Of a DNA stretch of 25,692 nucleotides, positions 7,901-14,578 are shown in pieces. Made by a program: the position numbers and the translations under genes. Every line of letters starts with the position of its first letter. The stretch's first letter is position 1. Source of the stretch: Acidobacteriota bacterium (GTDB taxonomy: Bacteria; Acidobacteriota; Blastocatellia; Pyrinomonadales; Pyrinomonadaceae); contig JAEZIT010000077.1 of NCBI GenBank assembly GCA_023436495.1, forward strand, positions 1 to 25,692. Reading direction: 5' to 3'. The notes under the pieces were generated by a model. The model did no database searches. It was not told the origin of the DNA and worked only from the letters and a program-made list of their open reading frames with translations.

Positions 7901-8592
7901 GACGAATCCACGCGGAATTCCTGGATATTCTCGATCGAGGTCTGCAAACGGAACTGTGAACCCTGAACGGTGACATAACCCGGCGACGAATCGAAGATCG
8001 CGGTGGCTTCGATGCCGTCGAGCCGCGTCTGGTTCTGCTGGTTGGCACGCCCGTTGAAGCGAAGATCGCCGAAATTGCCGGTGCCGGTATTCGTCGCACC
8101 CGGAGCGTTAATGTACAGCTGCGAGTAATTGCGGCCGTTGACGGGAAGCTCTTCGACCTCGCGCGCGGTTATGTTGACGCCGAGGCGGTTCGAGCTCTGG
8201 TCGATGGTCGCCGCGCTGATGTCGCTGGCTGTAATATCGACAACGGCGTCGATCGCGCCTGCTTCGAGCGTGATGTTGGCGGTGCGGGTCTGGTTAGCTC
8301 CAAGTTCGATCGATTCGATCTTGGCGGTCTTAAAACCGGCATGTGTTACGGTAATGCTGTAATTGCCGGGCTGTAGTTGGGTAACGGTATAAAATCCTTC
8401 GCTCGACGCAGTGGCCGTACGCTCGGAACCGGTCGATGTGGATTTCACCTTCACGGTCGCCCCAGGGACGACTGCACCCACGGAGTCGGCGACATTGCCG
8501 CTGATGGTTGCGCCCGCCTGTGCGAATGAGACGCTCGCGGCCATTATGGCGAAGACGAGCGAAAAAAGCACTTTGGATAGATTCGATCTCAT
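4984..8592 (-). CDS. Oar-like TonB-dependent receptor with N-terminal carboxypeptidase-regulatory domain
   Basis: A 1202-residue outer-membrane protein. ATG 8592 follows GAGG by 5 nt and gives a clean signal peptide (KVLFSLVFAIMAAS, cleavage near SFAQA); the 16 codons upstream of it are probably not translated. Residues about 27-115 form a Cna-B/CarbD-like domain (ISGNVADSVGAVVPGATV, then GFYTVTQLQPGNYSITV). A plug-like region follows with ELPVNGRNYSQL, RFNGRANQQNQTRLDG and PAEYGTGTGGQINVI. The rest is a long barrel with the signature SFGGPIIKNKLFFFGSYEG and ends in LRLNF, a typical outer-membrane C-terminus. Such receptors are abundant in Acidobacteriota and are thought to import large substrates or act in surface export; the substrate is unknown. 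The gene is followed by the 4875-4911 terminator. Confidence 0.88.
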   Translation of the reverse strand: MRSNLSKVLFSLVFAIMAASVSFAQAGATISGNVADSVGAVVPGATVKVKSTSTGSERTATASSEGFYTVTQLQPGNYSITVTHAGFKTAKIESIELGANQTRTANITLEAGAIDAVVDITASDISAATIDQSSNRLGVNITAREVEELPVNGRNYSQLYINAPGATNTGTGNFGDLRFNGRANQQNQTRLDGIEATAIFDSSPGYVTVQGSQFRLQTSIENIQEFRVDSSNYPAEYGTGTGGQINVIGKSGSNQFKGALFYYLRNDVFDARNFFDKGDKSPLRLNQFGGSFGGPIIKNKLFFFGSYEGLRQRAGINVIETTLSPVARDFINFYGTPDPRGEAARIALGNISAADATAAIPRIQALRATGVINTFPVGFGPLLGIGGLTNVGQVVQVNRSAELDEDAFSFRMDYKISDKFNLYGRYQRNRGDLLSPDGASGRFVSAGQNPDNFVVSLSQVYGNVVNESKFGFNRAPTDLSTVVPNVTGLNGFDLTKTSLRLTGNIVSPGVNGGASTGFTEPGGLTRQSSAGNGRAQPIRPTSFSYIDNVSWTKGNHSFKFGGEVRQLKVDFDQLGGITYSYGNVTDFLLNRNLTAAFIGDMSLPGNFSVATDPITTIERPFDGLSQGRQHYIIGYAQDEWRIRPNVVFSYGMRYEYYSVNKEKNDRAVLFDAATGRLMPPGTDLYRTSKNNFGPRLGFTWAPEFLGGKTVIRGGGGLYYGPGQYEDLIQPIESNVYRSSQSIASGMTTTTSDTVSTIGGIQTRFTPRAYDVEGYVVPERVGQYGISVQHELPGSTVLTVGYVGSQGRNLFLRSITNRILPGSAVIQNGAALPVGVGVITRCSVAPVNGTCPGAIAGVTTVREFDIVGKALSGGVIVDNPTSVLQPFGEIDYKTSGGRDRYDALQILINRRFTDGLTLNAQYQLGKSYGNTQGSNEATTAQNPYSFEEEFGPNTFDIRHSANITALYEIPFGKGRTFALNGIADAVLGGWQVGGVYNARAGSPITVAITRPDTVFQCNNSAGCVLGGNSVPNGFVVSALPSGTNSGFIGVINTPGGNASRNTRRPDLLPGVNPFLDLGNGMRYLNPAAFAMPAPGTYGNLPRNFLKGPTFHQFDLTLQKRFRFTETMNLEFRSEIYNLFNRANFANPVATLPSLLGTSATSVQPGTPYTVSNAGSFGNITSTVGRTVGLGTNRQIQFALRLNF

Positions 8593-8775
8593 AAATTCCT
8601 CGTTAAAACTTCTAAAAAATGGATAGGCGACAGTTTTCATCGGCCGCGGCCGAAGATTCTGCCCTTATAAAATCCTTTTGAAAATTCCGGTAAGCAAACG
8701 TAAGGATATTGCCGGGATATTAACGAGGCGTGAATTGAGAGTTAAATGAATGTTAAATATTGCGGAGGAGTGGGG
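8593..8775. other. Intergenic region upstream of the TonB receptor
   Basis: No gene is visible. It must contain the receptor promoter, but no convincing -35/-10 pair could be chosen by eye. Together with the repeat element at 8776-8972 it makes up a gene-free stretch of about 390 bp. Confidence 0.4.
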
Positions 8776-8972
8776 GAAGTGGGGGAAGTGGAGGAGTAGG
8801 GGTGCAGGGGAGAAAATCAATGCCGCAGGTATTCATCTTTTGATTGTCCCTTGCTAGAGCATTGAATTTCAGATCGGCTAAAGCCGGGGCATTTGTTTGC
8901 CTTACCCGCCGGCTTTAGCTAGTGGCAATTGATTTTCTCCTTCACTCTCGTATTCCTTCACTCCCCCACTTC
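8776..8972. repeat. Triple-nested inverted-repeat element (REP/MITE-like)
   Basis: Three inverted pairs are nested around one centre. The inner pair is an 11-bp perfect stem, GCTAAAGCCGG (8877-8887) with CCGGCTTTAGC (8909-8919). The middle pair is GGAGAAAATCAA (8809-8820) with TTGATTTTCTCC (8929-8940). The outer pair is the purine-rich 8776-8790 with 8959-8972, identical but for one base. The whole could fold as a cruciform. No coding frame or T-tract goes with it, so a mobile or extragenic palindromic repeat is more likely than a terminator. It ends 12 bp from the amine oxidase stop. Confidence 0.55.
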
Positions 8973-8984
8973 TTTTCCCAAGGC

Positions 8985-10340
8985 TCACGACAAGAGGGCT
9001 GCGGCGGATTCGCCGGTCTCGATAGCGCCTTCCATGAAGCCCTGCCAGTCGGCAAGGTGTTCGCCGGCGAAGAGGACCTTGCCGTGCGGGCGCTGCAGGA
9101 TCGGCCGGATGCCGAACCATTGGCCGGGTTTGTAGAGGGCGTAGGCGCCGTCGGTATAGGGGTCGCGCTGCCAGGCGAAAGACGCGATGCCGCGAGCGAG
9201 CGCGGGCGCGTTTTTGTCGAGGTCGACGAGGTCATTCGTTATTATCCGCATGCGGCGCGGGTCGGATTGCGAAGCGAGCACGTCCGCTTTCTCGCCGATC
9301 GCATAGGAGGTAAGGATCCCCTGGCGGCCGGGCTGGTTCTGGGTACTGTGAAAATAATAGTGCGATGTGGCGTCGGAGACCATTGAAAAATCCTCGTCGC
9401 GCCAGAAGCGTTCGTCGTAGAGAACGCTGTTCTTGCAGATCCGGGCGTAGGTGAGGCGTTCGGCGGCCTCGCGCTGTGCGGCGGGCAGCGGCGGATCGAA
9501 CTTTATCTTCAAAAGGCTTTGAATCGGAACGGTGCAGACGACGGCGTCAGCACGATAGGTATCGCTTTCGGTCCCGACGGTTACGGCGCCTTTGGTCTGG
9601 GTAATATCGGTGATGAAGGTGCCGAGACGGATGTTGTCGGGGCCGATACGGCGGGCGAATTCTTCAACCAGCCGCGAGTTTCCGCCGGTCATTTTGTAAT
9701 CCATCTCGTTTTTCGGGCTGGATTCGGCGTATTCGGCAAGGGCGGCGAATGCGGAGACGTGGCGGATGGATTCGCCGAAATCGGTGCTGTCCATCAGGTC
9801 GCGAAGGCGCAGATCGTCTTCGGAAAAGCCGATTTTTTCAAGATAGGTCCACCAATCGTATTTATCGAGCGCGGCCTGCTGTCGCGGCGTGAATTTCTCG
9901 TAGGCTTTGATCAGCTTTTCGAAAGCCGTCTTCGCCTGCGGCGAAAAGCCCCATTCGCCGGGCCGGTAAACGCGGCCGTCGCGGAGCAGGCGGTCTTCGA
10001 ACTGGTGTTTCTGCAGCGGGATATTGAAATCGCTGCAGAGCGCCTTGATACGTTCGTGGCTCTCGCCGACCCATTCGGCGCCGAGTTCGCAGACAAGATC
10101 GGTACCCGGAAATTTGTGGGAAAAAACGCGCCCGCCGATGCGATTTCGCGCTTCGAGAACGGTCACGTTCCAGCCGGCCGCTTTTAATTTATGCGCGGCG
10201 GCGAGGCCGGAGAACCCCGCGCCGATGACAACGGCTGTTTTCGCTCGGCGTTGAGAAAGAACATTCGGGGCGAACGCGATCCCGGCGGATGCTGCGCCCA
10301 GAATTTTCAGAAAATCGCGGCGATCGATTCGATTTTTCAT
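8985..10340 (-). CDS. Tat-exported FAD-dependent amine oxidase
   Basis: The 451-residue flavoprotein starts with a twin-arginine signal (RRDFLKI at 7-13, then a hydrophobic stretch ending near 27), so it is probably exported folded with FAD. The dinucleotide-binding motif VVIGAGFSGLAAA (37-49) is followed by VLEARNRIGGRV, the classic monoamine-oxidase signature. ELGAEWVG and the C-terminal GKVLFAGEHLADWQGFMEGA complete the FAD site. It likely oxidises an amine to an imine/aldehyde with release of H2O2; the substrate is unknown. ATG 10340 places the RR motif normally. A GTG at 10364 in frame would add 8 residues, and neither start has a strong ribosome-binding site. It follows the 75-residue orphan gene by about 40 nt. 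Confidence 0.88.
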   Translation of the reverse strand: MKNRIDRRDFLKILGAASAGIAFAPNVLSQRRAKTAVVIGAGFSGLAAAHKLKAAGWNVTVLEARNRIGGRVFSHKFPGTDLVCELGAEWVGESHERIKALCSDFNIPLQKHQFEDRLLRDGRVYRPGEWGFSPQAKTAFEKLIKAYEKFTPRQQAALDKYDWWTYLEKIGFSEDDLRLRDLMDSTDFGESIRHVSAFAALAEYAESSPKNEMDYKMTGGNSRLVEEFARRIGPDNIRLGTFITDITQTKGAVTVGTESDTYRADAVVCTVPIQSLLKIKFDPPLPAAQREAAERLTYARICKNSVLYDERFWRDEDFSMVSDATSHYYFHSTQNQPGRQGILTSYAIGEKADVLASQSDPRRMRIITNDLVDLDKNAPALARGIASFAWQRDPYTDGAYALYKPGQWFGIRPILQRPHGKVLFAGEHLADWQGFMEGAIETGESAAALLS

Positions 10341-10381
10341 AAAGGCGATCGTTTTGAGTTCCACCCGGTGGCGGGCGGAAA

Positions 10382-10609
10382 CTATGAAGCGTCGACGATC
10401 TTTTCCAGCAGGCCGACGATCTTGGTCAGGCTGTCGTTCTGTAATTTGATGGCCTGTGCTGCCATCGGCAGGCTATGAATGTTGACCATCGAGCCCGCGA
10501 CCGGAAATGTACTCTGCTGCATAGTGGCGGTCATGCTTGCCGCTGCGGGGATCATTCCTTTGATCAGGCTAAGCTCGGCCTTTAAAGATGTTTTTGTGGC
10601 GTCGTCCAT
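10382..10609 (-). CDS. Small helical protein of unknown function (75 residues)
   Basis: ATG 10609 has a strong ribosome-binding site, GGAGG 8 nt upstream, so the shorter frame is preferred over one opening at 10663. The protein is mostly helical by composition, with no signal peptide or Cys. It starts MDDATKTSLKAELSLIKGMI, has a Met/Ala/Ser-rich middle (PAAASMTATMQQ) and ends in an amphipathic segment, LTKIVGLLEKIVD. I do not recognise the family. It lies between the DsbA-like gene and the amine oxidase in the same orientation and may be co-transcribed with the oxidase. Confidence 0.6.
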   Translation of the reverse strand: MDDATKTSLKAELSLIKGMIPAAASMTATMQQSTFPVAGSMVNIHSLPMAAQAIKLQNDSLTKIVGLLEKIVDAS

Positions 10610-10710
10610 ATACTGTTCCTCCTTAAGTTTTGGGCCGTGAAATAGTAAAGAGATCGACCGCATTCAAGTTGAAACTGCCGCGGTCTTAAATATGACGCTT
10701 CGAGACCGAA

Positions 10711-11304
10711 TTATTGCCGAGCGTGTTCGACCAATTTTCGAAGGCTGTCGGCCGATTGGACGCCGCTGAGAGCGGCACGGCGGTCAGCGACAAATGCCGG
10801 AACCCCGCCTAACCCGAGATCGTGGGCCTCCGTTTGGTCGGCCAAAACGGATTCGAGAAATTCATGGCGGCCGAGCGAGTCGCGGAGCGCTTCGGTTTCG
10901 AGGCCGAGGCCTTTTGCGATGCCGATCAGGACTTCGATATCGCCGATGTCTTCGCCGCGTCCGTAGAATGCCTCGAAAACGCGCGTGTGAAATTCATCGC
11001 CCTTGCCTTGGGACCGTGCCCAGTGCGTAGCTTCGTGTGCGAGGCGGGAACGCGGCTGTACGGGCGGCAGGACCATCGGGACGCCCAGACGTTCGGCGAG
11101 CGGAAGCACCGACTGCTGCCAGGCACGCTGGATATATTCGCCATTTGGATCGAGCGTCGGGACCGGTTCGGGACGCAGCTCGAAGGAGCGCCAAATGATC
11201 TCGACGTCCGGGTCCCACTTCTTCAATTCGTCAACAGCGGGCTCCGCCAGCCGACAGAACGGTCAGACGTAATCGGAGAAAATTTCGAGGATGACTTTTT
11301 TCAT
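10711..11304 (-). CDS. DsbA/FrnE-like oxidoreductase, probable selenoprotein (in-frame TGA = Sec14)
   Basis: Reading from ATG 11304 gives MKKVILEIFSDYV, then TGA (11263-11265), then PFCRLAEPAVDELKKW and an uninterrupted frame to 10711. FrnE/DsbA-family proteins have Cys at exactly this place (SDYVCPFC), so TGA most likely encodes selenocysteine, giving a U14-P-F-C17 redox motif in a 197-residue thioredoxin-fold protein. Downstream, the conserved cis-proline motif is GGVPAF, followed by AALSGVQ, as in this family. No signal peptide is seen, so a cytoplasmic dithiol/selenol oxidoreductase is inferred. The open frame downstream of the TGA (from TTG 11226) lacks the active site and would be a mis-annotation. 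An upstream in-frame ATG at 11358 would add 18 residues. Selenocysteine genes (selA, selB, selC, selD) are not in the window. A nonsense mutation is the alternative. Confidence 0.78.
11227..11259 (-). promoter_or_regulatory. Candidate bacterial SECIS-like stem-loop
   Basis: Immediately after the in-frame TGA the mRNA can form GGCU-GGCGG-AGCC (4 bp, five with a C-G pair across one bulge; 11238-11253), with an apical loop beginning GG about 14 nt after the UGA. A lower stem can form between UUC-GUC and GAC-GAA at 11227-11259 with a bulge and an asymmetric internal loop. Position and a G-rich apical loop resemble bacterial SECIS elements read by SelB. Folding was done by eye only. Confidence 0.5.
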
Positions 11305-11448
11305 ATCTTTATCGAACGAACGGTCACCCTGTTCTTCGCTCGTGGATACGCGCGACATGATGGGGCGGCCATTCGAGGTTTGGGATTATGACACCTTAAG
11401 AGCCAAAACATTGAAATTTTACCATGACGTGTCTCTAGGGTTCCGATT

Positions 11449-12252
11449 CTAGATTATCGTCGTCACGATCTCTCTAATACTTCGCTGCAGCTCGCGGTCG
11501 TCGGTGATCGGCGAAACGATCGCGACCTCGGCAGCGTCGATGGGCGTAATGCCTTTTGCGATCATTTGGGCGGCGTAGATCAGAAGTCGGGTGGATACGC
11601 CTTCTTCGAGGCCGTGGCCGCGAAGGTTTCTCACCTTCTGGCCGATCTTGACAAGGTCCTGTGCTGTTTCGACGTTGATGCCGCCTTCTTTGGCGACGAT
11701 CTCGGCCTCTGCTTCGGGGTTCGGGTAGTCAAACTCCATTGCGACGAAGCGTTGGCGCGTCGATTGTTTCAGGTCCTTCAGAATTGACTGATAGCCGGGG
11801 TTGTAGGAAACGACCAGCATGAATTCCGGCGGCGCGTCGAGCACAGTGCCGCGTTTTTCGATCGGGAGGCGGCGGCGGTCGTCGGTCAGCGGGTGGATGA
11901 TGACGACGGTGTCCTTTCGCGCTTCGACCACCTCATCGAGATAGCAGATCGCGCCGGCGCGGACGGCGGCGGTCAGCGGCCCGTCGTGCCAGACGGTCTC
12001 TTCGCCTTCGAGCAGGAAACGGCCGACCAGATCGGTGGACGAGAGGTCTTCGTGGCATGCGACGGTTATGAGCGGCCGGTTCAGACGCCATGCCATGTAT
12101 TCGACAAAGCGCGTTTTGCCGCAGCCGGTCGGGCCTTTCAGCATCGCGGGCAGCTTGGCCGCATATGCCGCTTCGAACAGTTCGACTTCCTGCCGGATAG
12201 GAAGGTAATAGGGTTCGTTGGAAACCTTGTATTTCTCGACCGCTTGTTCCAT
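11449..12252 (-). CDS. CbbQ/NirQ-type MoxR-like AAA+ ATPase
   Basis: The 267-residue ATPase has Walker A GPTGCGKT (40-47), Walker B AICYLDEV (101-108), a sensor-like VSYNPGYQS and TRQRFVAMEFDYP. NEPYYLPI near the N-terminus and the C-terminal PITDDRELQRSI are typical of the CbbQ/NirQ/NorQ group. These proteins remodel or activate partner enzymes (Rubisco, nitric oxide reductase) together with a von Willebrand-domain protein (CbbO/NorD). No such partner, Rubisco or Nor gene is in the window, so the target is unknown. The gene stands alone, 144 nt from the selenoprotein candidate and 124 nt from the PhoX-like gene. The ATG at 12252 has only a weak ribosome-binding site. Confidence 0.85.
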   Translation of the reverse strand: MEQAVEKYKVSNEPYYLPIRQEVELFEAAYAAKLPAMLKGPTGCGKTRFVEYMAWRLNRPLITVACHEDLSSTDLVGRFLLEGEETVWHDGPLTAAVRAGAICYLDEVVEARKDTVVIIHPLTDDRRRLPIEKRGTVLDAPPEFMLVVSYNPGYQSILKDLKQSTRQRFVAMEFDYPNPEAEAEIVAKEGGINVETAQDLVKIGQKVRNLRGHGLEEGVSTRLLIYAAQMIAKGITPIDAAEVAIVSPITDDRELQRSIREIVTTII

Positions 12253-12304
12253 ACCTATAAGTATAAAAGAAACGGATACTTCGTTGCACAGCCGGGATCA
12301 AGAT

Positions 12305-12374
12305 TTTACAGGGATGAAGGGGATAGATATGACCTAAAACACCGGATCCTGTTTATCCTTTTCATCCCTGTAAA
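12305..12374. repeat. Long intergenic inverted repeat
   Basis: Arms 12305-12325 and 12354-12374 (21 nt each; left arm begins TTTACAGGGATGAA) are complementary except at two positions that would be G-U pairs in RNA. The spacer is 28 nt. It sits 2 bp downstream of the PhoX-like stop. The wording (ACAGGGATGAA, GGATA) resembles dispersed intergenic palindromes seen in many genomes. It could serve as a mRNA 3' stabiliser; no T-tract follows. Confidence 0.55.
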
Positions 12375-12376
12375 TT

Positions 12377-13789
12377 TCAATCTCTGAACTTGCCCCATTG
12401 GCCCCAGATCGCAAATGTCGCGCCGACGGACTGTAGATTAAGGAATAGCGTTTTGCCGTCTTTGGAAAACGTGGTGCCGGCGAATTCGGTTTTCTCGAAT
12501 CCGGGGGCAATGTTTTTGGCGAAATCGGCGATCTTGCCGTTGGGCGTGAGAATACGGATGTAATTGTCCGGGCTGCCGCCGATGCCTATGTAATCGCTGT
12601 CTTCGCAGATAAAGAACAGATCGCTTTTCGGCATCTGGCAGATGTTGTCCGGCATGTCGAGTATTTCACGGTCGGGCGATTGGAACGCAAGCGTCAGGCG
12701 GCCTTCGTTCTTGTTTTCGGGCCGGTAGATCCAGATCTGGCCGCCGGCGTTATCGCCGCCGCTGGTCGAGATAAAATAGATATTTCCGTTATCGTCGGCA
12801 CAACATCCCTCGAGCCGCGCGAATGCTGCGCCGCCTTTTGCCTTGCCCTGCTTGTAAACGGCCATCGGATCGACATCGGCCTCGGCCGGGTCTGGGTTAT
12901 CGATCGTAACCCACACGGCGGGAAAGCTTGCGCCCTGTGTCTGCCCTTTGCGCGTGTCGTATTCCGGCTTGTCCTTTATGGCCAGCATCTGCAGTACGCC
13001 GCCCGCGGCGAGGTGCTTGTTGCGATTCGGGATAAAGCGGTAGAAACCGGCTGCGCCGTAATCTTCGGTCAGGTAAACGATACCGGTGCGTGCGTCTAAG
13101 GCAACGGCTTCGTGCGTAAAGCGGCCCATTCCCTTAAGCGGTACAGGATTGACCGCGGAATTGGCGGACGCGGGAACTTCGAAACAATAGCCGTGGGGCT
13201 TTGCGAAGCCGCCCGTCTTTCGCCCATCGGCACGGGTTCGGACGGTTGGCCCGAGCGTCGTCTCTTCGCACGTGATCCAGCTTCCCCACGGTGTCGGGCC
13301 GCCGGCACAATTTATCAGCGTACCGGAAAGGCTGACGAAATCACGGCGAAGGTCTCGCGTTTTCGGATCGATCACCAGGGTAGTCGTGCCGCCGCCCGCG
13401 GCTTCGTCATAATGGCTGCCGCTGCCGATGGCGGAACCCGGTTGAGGGATACTGCCGCCCGAAACTTCGTGATTACGGACGATCCGAAGTTCGTTCCTGA
13501 CCTTGAACGTCCACATACCGTCATGCGCGGCGGGCGTTTTGTGGCCATCGGCCATGGCGGCACCTTTCTTGCCGAAGACCTTGTATTCGAAGCCTTTCGG
13601 TAAGGCAAGAAACGTCTCGCCGGTGTTCTTCGTCGCCGTCGGGAACAATTCGCCGTAGCCCGTCGCGCGAACCGCGGAAAGATCGTCGGCATGAACAAGG
13701 TTTTCGGCGCGTCGGCCGAGCGCCGATGACGCGAGCGCCAAGCTTCCTGAAAACAACGTCAGATTTGAAATAAAAGATCGCCTGTCCAT
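12377..13789 (-). CDS. PhoX-like (DUF839) secreted protein
   Basis: The 470-residue protein begins with a short Tat-like signal (MDRRSFISNLTLFSGSLALA). Family features are AAHDGMWTF, IVRNHEVSGG, a conserved Glu pair in SWITCEETTLGP, HEAVALDARTGIVYLTED and the C-terminal EFAGTTFSKDGKTLFLNLQ followed by GATFAIWG. DUF839/PhoX proteins are beta-propeller enzymes, the best known being a Ca/Fe-dependent alkaline phosphatase that releases phosphate from organic esters. Close homologues outside true PhoX have unproven activity, so phosphatase function is a family-level inference. It appears to be a single transcription unit, with a long inverted repeat just after its stop. The ribosome-binding site (AAGAAG) is weak. 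Confidence 0.82.
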   Translation of the reverse strand: MDRRSFISNLTLFSGSLALASSALGRRAENLVHADDLSAVRATGYGELFPTATKNTGETFLALPKGFEYKVFGKKGAAMADGHKTPAAHDGMWTFKVRNELRIVRNHEVSGGSIPQPGSAIGSGSHYDEAAGGGTTTLVIDPKTRDLRRDFVSLSGTLINCAGGPTPWGSWITCEETTLGPTVRTRADGRKTGGFAKPHGYCFEVPASANSAVNPVPLKGMGRFTHEAVALDARTGIVYLTEDYGAAGFYRFIPNRNKHLAAGGVLQMLAIKDKPEYDTRKGQTQGASFPAVWVTIDNPDPAEADVDPMAVYKQGKAKGGAAFARLEGCCADDNGNIYFISTSGGDNAGGQIWIYRPENKNEGRLTLAFQSPDREILDMPDNICQMPKSDLFFICEDSDYIGIGGSPDNYIRILTPNGKIADFAKNIAPGFEKTEFAGTTFSKDGKTLFLNLQSVGATFAIWGQWGKFRD

Positions 13790-13934
13790 AACTTCTTGTA
13801 TTGGGTTCTAACGTAATGCGGGCAAACTAAAGTTTACCGCACAAAGACAATATTTCAATACCGGACGCGGTTTGCGAGTTTAGGAGGATTTAATATCACA
13901 GAACCTTTCGTGAAAATCGAGACCGTCGAATCCG

Positions 13935-13967
13935 AAAAATTTACAGCCGCCGGTCGCCCGACGGCTG
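13935..13967 (-). terminator. Intrinsic terminator with GCGA tetraloop
   Basis: On the minus strand CAGCCGTCGG pairs with CCGGCGGCTG (13944-13967; one G-U pair) around a GCGA loop of the GNRA class. A T-rich tail (TAAATTTTT) lies at 13935-13943. It is 25 nt after the stop of the small CarbD-like gene and closes the secreted-protein cluster. Confidence 0.85.
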
Positions 13968-13992
13968 CCTATTACATAAGTTTGGAATGCGG

Positions 13993-14490
13993 TCAGAATA
14001 TACGCGTGCCGGTAAAGTTAACTCCTTCAGTATTTTCCATCATCGTAATGACGACGTCGTTCGGCGCGAACTGGAAAACGTCGCTTTCAATTCGTATCAG
14101 ATATAACCCGATGTCCAGGTCGTCGAAGCTATAGCTGCCGAATTGGTTGGGCGTGGTGCTGCGGACGACCCCTGTGCTGAGGTTCTGGACCAAGATCCGT
14201 ACGCGCCGCATTCCGTCATCGTCCAGCGAGATCGTTCCCGAAAGCGAGACATTTGCGGCGGTCGGGGCGAAAGCTTCTGACCAGAAACCGCCGCGGACGG
14301 AGAATTGCCCGCCGGAGCTTTGCATTCCGGCGGCGGATTGTCCGATCGTCCCCTGCATCACATAGCCCCCGCCGCTGGCCGCCTGGGTTCCGCCGGCGGC
14401 GATGACGGATTCGGTGATCGAATAGGTTCCGCCCGTCTGCGCTGCTGTACAGCACGCTGCGAGCAAGATCAAAAGTATGACGCACTTCAT
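13993..14490 (-). CDS. Small secreted Cna-B/CarbD-like protein, possible lipoprotein
   Basis: The 165-residue protein starts at ATG 14490, chosen because AAGGAG lies 9 nt upstream; an ATG at 14499 directly abuts that site. The signal MKCVILLILLAACCTAAQ contains a lipobox-like LAAC, so it may be a lipoprotein. Residues about 19-70 are Gly-rich with the pattern SGGGYVMQGTIGQ and GGQFSVRGGFW, often seen at the N-terminus of secreted Acidobacteriota proteins. The rest is one beta-sandwich repeat: VSLSGTISL, then NQFGSYSFDDLDIGLYLIRI. It follows the pseudo-subtilisin by 88 nt and ends the cluster. A surface binding or structural role is inferred; no enzyme motif is seen. Confidence 0.7.
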   Translation of the reverse strand: MKCVILLILLAACCTAAQTGGTYSITESVIAAGGTQAASGGGYVMQGTIGQSAAGMQSSGGQFSVRGGFWSEAFAPTAANVSLSGTISLDDDGMRRVRILVQNLSTGVVRSTTPNQFGSYSFDDLDIGLYLIRIESDVFQFAPNDVVITMMENTEGVNFTGTRIF

Positions 14491-14578
14491 TTTTTTCATC
14501 TCCTTGCGGCCTATGAGGTGGACGCGATGGGCATCCGGCTTTGGATCATTGCCACTTATCTTCAATTTGTTCGAATTG

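Noticed and set aside
7012..7959. Plus-strand 315-codon open frame opposite the same receptor
   Set aside because: Antisense shadow with low-complexity composition and no motif or convincing ribosome-binding site.
8877..8919. Hairpin as terminator of the amine oxidase gene
   Set aside because: No T-tract follows on the minus strand, and it is the core of a larger nested repeat.
9519..10187. Plus-strand open frame opposite the amine oxidase
   Set aside because: Composition is a Gly/Ala/Phe-rich shadow of the FAD protein's codons; the minus-strand gene has full family motifs.
10664..10710. Possible terminator (GACCGC/GCGGTC arms) after the DsbA-like gene
   Set aside because: The stem is only 6 bp with an 18-nt loop and no clear T-run directly after it.
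10711..11226. DsbA-like gene as a 171-residue protein starting after the TGA
   Set aside because: This start is a TTG inside the conserved helix and removes the CxxC active site; the upstream 13 codons plus TGA match the family exactly.
11263..11265. TGA as a simple nonsense mutation or sequencing error
   Set aside because: It cannot be excluded from one sequence, but its exact placement at the catalytic Cys, the intact remainder and the downstream hairpin make selenocysteine more likely.
10822..11391. Plus-strand 189-codon open frame opposite the DsbA-like gene
   Set aside because: Antisense to a conserved thioredoxin-fold gene. It spans the TGA region but has no recognisable domain.
13910..14134. 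Small plus-strand gene after AGGAGG near 13882
   Set aside because: The spacing from AGGAGG to the GTG at 13910 is too long, the frame crosses a terminator hairpin and the 3' end of a real minus-strand gene, and no motif is seen.
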